Source of the DNA: Candidatus Curtissbacteria bacterium
GTDB taxonomy: Bacteria > Patescibacteriota > Microgenomatia > Curtissbacterales > GWA2-41-24
DNA: 15,048 nucleotides
Direction: 5' to 3'
Assembly: GCA_016187105.1 (NCBI GenBank)
Contig: JACPKK010000003.1
Coordinates: forward strand, 1 to 15,048
Both the position numbers and the translations under genes were made by a program. Positions 13,089-15,048 of this stretch are shown piece by piece (position 1 is the stretch's first letter; each line of letters begins with the position of its first letter). The notes under the pieces were generated by a model, which was not told the origin of the DNA, did not search any database, and saw only the letters and a program-made list of their open reading frames with translations.

Positions 13089-13243
13089 CTTGCGCACAGC
13101 GCAAGTACGCTAATTTTAAGGAATTATTTATCTTAATAATGCTAATGCGCTAATACTTTATCTGTTTAACAACAGAAGTATTTGCTCATTCGCGTTTATT
13201 CGATTTAATTCGCATATATTCGCGTATTTGTGCTATGCACAAG
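13089..13243. repeat. Family A fold-back insertion A2 in 23S (155 bp)
   Basis: The left hairpin is CTTGCGC-ACA-GCGCAAG (13089-13105), then TACGCTAATTTTAAGGAATT. The centre is CTGTTTAACAACAG. The right arm has a regular 10-bp period (ATTCGCGTTT, ATTCGATTTA, ATTCGCATAT, ATTCGCGTAT). The right hairpin is TTGTGC-TAT-GCACAA within 13227-13243. It lies at about H45, a known site of intervening sequences in other bacteria. Confidence 0.85.
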
Positions 13244-13299
13244 GCTCCAAGCTTCGGTGATATCTTTAGCCCCGGTAAATTGTCGGCGCACCTACGCCC

Positions 13300-13323
13300 C
13301 CACGTTCATGTAACTGAACGTGG
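13300..13323. repeat. Copy 2 of the 20-nt hairpin in 23S
   Basis: CCACGTTCA and TGAACGTGG form a 9-bp stem with loop TGTAAC. The site is next to the GTPase-associated centre region. The outermost pair differs from copies 1 and 3 and is complementary on both sides, so pairing is kept. Confidence 0.85.
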
Positions 13324-13900
13324 TTCGACAAGTGAGCTGTTACGCTTTCTTTAAAGGATGGCTGCCTCTGAGCCAACCTCCTTGCTGTCTAAACGCAAGT
13401 ACTACCTTTGACACTTAAGATACACTTAGGGACCTTAGCTTTGGATCTGGGATGTTTCCCTTTAGCCCAGTAAGGCTTAGCCCTCACGGACTGACTCCCC
13501 GCCAAATTTTTCGTAGTATTCGGAGTTTGATTGATCCGGCGCATTGCTGCAACGGACCATTCAGTGCTCTACCCCTACGAAATTTATGCGGGGGCTATAC
13601 CTAGATATATTTCGGGGAGAACCAGCTATCTCCGTGTTCGATTGGCATATCACCCCTAGCCACAACTCATCCAAGCCACTTGCAGCTGACACTGGTTCGG
13701 GCCTTCACCCGCCTTTCGACGGACTTCACCCTGGTCATGGTTAGCTCACACGGGTTCGGGTCTTTACCATTCTGTATAATCCGCCAATTGGCGGACGCAC
13801 TAGTTAGTGCTCGCTTTCACTCTGCCTCAAGACGTTTAACCGCCCTTAGACTACAGAATGGGAAAACTCACCGGTTCATTCTTCAATAGGCACGTAGTTA

Positions 13901-13924
13901 GTACGTTCATGTAACTGAACGTAC
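13901..13924. repeat. Copy 3 of the 20-nt hairpin in 23S
   Basis: GTACGTTCA and TGAACGTAC form a 9-bp stem with loop TGTAAC. By comparison with E. coli it lies at about H25, another classical site for intervening sequences. Confidence 0.85.
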
Positions 13925-13983
13925 CTCCTGCTGCTTGTTAGCGTTTAATTTCAGGTACTTTTCATTCCCCTTCCGGGGTACTC

Positions 13984-14020
<37 letters not shown>

Positions 14021-14208
14021 TGCAACACATATTTAGCCTTAGCTCATGGTCGAGCCGGATTCTTACAGGATTTCGCGTGTCCCGTAATACTTGGGATACT
14101 CATAGAGCCATTTAAGATTTCGCATACGAGTCTTTCACTCTCTATGGCCTGGCATTCCAGCTAGTTCTGCTACCTTAAATGAGATCTCATATTTGAGTCC
14201 CGCAACAC

Positions 14209-14365
14209 CTTGCCCGCAGGGCAAGTACGCTAATTTAAACGAATTGTAAGCGAATAAACACGAGTGAGCTAATACAAAAGTTAGTTTAACTATCTGCACA
14301 TTCGCTCATTCGCATCAATTCGCAAAACATTCGCATCTAATTCGCTTACTTGTCCTTTGGACAAG
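14209..14365. repeat. Family A fold-back insertion A3 in 23S (157 bp)
   Basis: The left hairpin is CTTGCCC-GCA-GGGCAAG (14209-14225), then TACGCTAATTTAAACGAATT. The centre has AGTTAGTTTAACTAT, and the right arm has five ATTCGC units about 8-11 bp apart. The right hairpin is CTTGTCC-TTT-GGACAAG (14349-14365). It lies in the first 500 nt of 23S, after the GCGGCGAGCG segment. Confidence 0.85.
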
Positions 14366-14488
14366 GTTTAGGCTTTTGCGCTTTCGCTCGCCGCTACTTA
14401 CGCAATCACTGTTGTTTTCTTTTCCTCGCCCTACTTAGATGTTTCAGTTCGGGCGGTATCCCCTCTATGCCTATGAATTCAGCATAAA

Positions 14489-14663
14489 GTCTTGCCCGCA
14501 AGACACGGACAAAATTAACCTAATTGACCTAATTACTAATTGATCTAAATAATCCCCAATTCATCAATGACTAAATTTAGACATTAGACATTTTGTCATT
14601 AGGATTTAATTAGAAATTAGAGTAATTAGAAATTAGAAATTTTATCCTTGTCCTACGGACAAG
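14489..14663. repeat. Family E fold-back insertion in 23S (175 bp)
   Basis: The left hairpin is GTCTTG-CCCG-CAAGAC (14489-14504) and the right hairpin CTTGTCC-TAC-GGACAAG (14647-14663). The left arm has ATTAACCTAATTGACCTAAT; the right arm repeats AATTAGAAATTAGA-type units. The arm sequence is unrelated to family A, but the right hairpin is of the same type. It lies at about H9, a known fragmentation site in some Alphaproteobacteria. Confidence 0.75.
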
Positions 14664-14833
14664 GGATTGCTCCATTCGGAAATTACCGGGTCAAAGCTAG
14701 ATCGGCAGCTCACCGGTACTTATCGCAGCCCTCTGCGTCCTTCTTCGGTATGTTGCACCAAGGCATCCATTAAACGCATAAATTTACCCAATTCCACTCA
14801 GTTTCAAAGAAACTAAGTTGTTTGATCTTTACT

Positions 14834-14865
14834 TCATCACAACGATTGGTCCGTTGTTGTGATGA
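14834..14865. repeat. Hairpin in the tRNA-Ala to 23S spacer
   Basis: TCATCACAAC (14834-14843) and GTTGTGATGA (14856-14865) form a perfect 10-bp stem. It lies 5' of the 23S processing stem on the minus strand, so it is probably part of precursor rRNA folding. Confidence 0.7.
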
Positions 14866-14879
14866 TATTTCGTTGTTAA

Positions 14880-14971
14880 GGTGCTAATCGCGAACAAAAA
14901 ATTAATAAACGCTAATGAGCGAATATTCGCGCATTCGCATAAATTCGTTTTCTATTAGCGTCCATTCGCGT
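14880..14971. repeat. Short family A fold-back copy A4 in the tRNA-Ala to 23S spacer
   Basis: The left arm GCTAATCGCGAAC...AACGCTAATGAGCGAAT meets a right arm with ATTCGCGC, ATTCGCATA, ATTCG and CCATTCGCG units. It has the family A unit sequences but no clear 7-bp end hairpins and only about 92 bp, so it may be a degraded copy. Confidence 0.65.
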
Positions 14972-14975
14972 CTTG

Positions 14976-15048
14976 TGGACCGGAGGAGATTCGGACTCCC
15001 CACCTCTGCAGTGCAAATGCAGCGCTCTACCAAATGAGCTACCGGCCC
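14976..15048 (-). tRNA. tRNA-Ala (anticodon UGC)
   Basis: The minus strand folds as a complete 73-nt cloverleaf: acceptor GGGCCGG with CCGGTCC, D arm GCTC/GAGC, anticodon stem CTGCA/TGCAG with loop TTTGCAC (anticodon UGC), and T arm loop TCCGAAT. The G3-U70 pair, the main identity element for alanyl-tRNA synthetase, is present. The 3' CCA is not encoded (A73 is followed by CAAGA), so a CCA-adding enzyme is needed. Its place upstream of 23S is typical for bacterial rRNA operons. Confidence 0.95.

Noticed and set aside
13089..13243. Group I or group II intron in 23S
   Set aside because: At about 155 bp the insert is too short, and I see no catalytic-core motifs and no endonuclease gene; it is a simple fold-back with end hairpins.

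Overview
The window most resembles a Candidate Phyla Radiation (Patescibacteria, probably Microgenomates-like) bacterium. This is inferred from gene content, an enlarged and insertion-ridden 23S rRNA gene, and many short fold-back repeats; no 16S is present to confirm it. All recognised protein genes and the rRNA genes lie on the minus strand, and TGA behaves as a stop codon.

Layout from left to right. 1-466 holds the 5' part of rho, cut by the window edge, with its own promoter and a leader of about 165 nt. 825-4649 is a two-gene operon: a very large proline-rich sortase, then a small secreted protein ending in a sortase-sorting-signal-like tail. It has a strong promoter at 4697-4725 and a terminator at 773-811. 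4730-5565 has no convincing protein gene but holds a probable plus-strand small RNA with tandem terminators and a consensus promoter on the opposite strand. 5566-6079 is a 514-bp element made of a frameshifted GxxExxY-family gene enclosed by repeat arms and short hairpins. 6041-9814 is a minus-strand cluster: an S1-domain protein, radA, and a yacL-like PIN/TRAM protein. 9904-15048 is the end of an rRNA operon, read right to left: tRNA-Ala(UGC), 23S, an unusual protein gene in the 23S-5S spacer, 5S and a terminator.

The most striking content is a set of sequence-unrelated but similarly built fold-back elements. Each has two arms of degenerate tandem units with a fixed period of about 8, 9 or 10 bp; the arms are imperfectly complementary, and the elements are often bounded by hairpins with a stem of about 7 bp and a 3-nt loop. 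Family A (155-157 bp) occurs twice inside the 23S gene and once just 3' of it, with a shorter copy in the tRNA-23S spacer. The GxxExxY gene sits between arms of the same family, as if it were the full-length coding version. Family B (8-bp period) is in 23S and in frame inside radA. Family F (9-bp period, so frame-neutral) is in frame inside both radA and the S1 gene and also in two neighbouring intergenic gaps. One 20-nt hairpin recurs identically in three separate places of the 23S gene. The 23S gene spans about 3.76 kb, against roughly 2.9 kb normally, and the insertions account for the excess.

The rRNA genes, S1 protein and Rho serve ribosome function, translation and transcription termination; RadA serves recombination and repair; the sortase and its neighbour probably build a surface structure. 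rRNA helix numbers are placed by remembered comparison with E. coli 23S and are approximate. All statements come from reading the sequence; no alignment or folding program was run.
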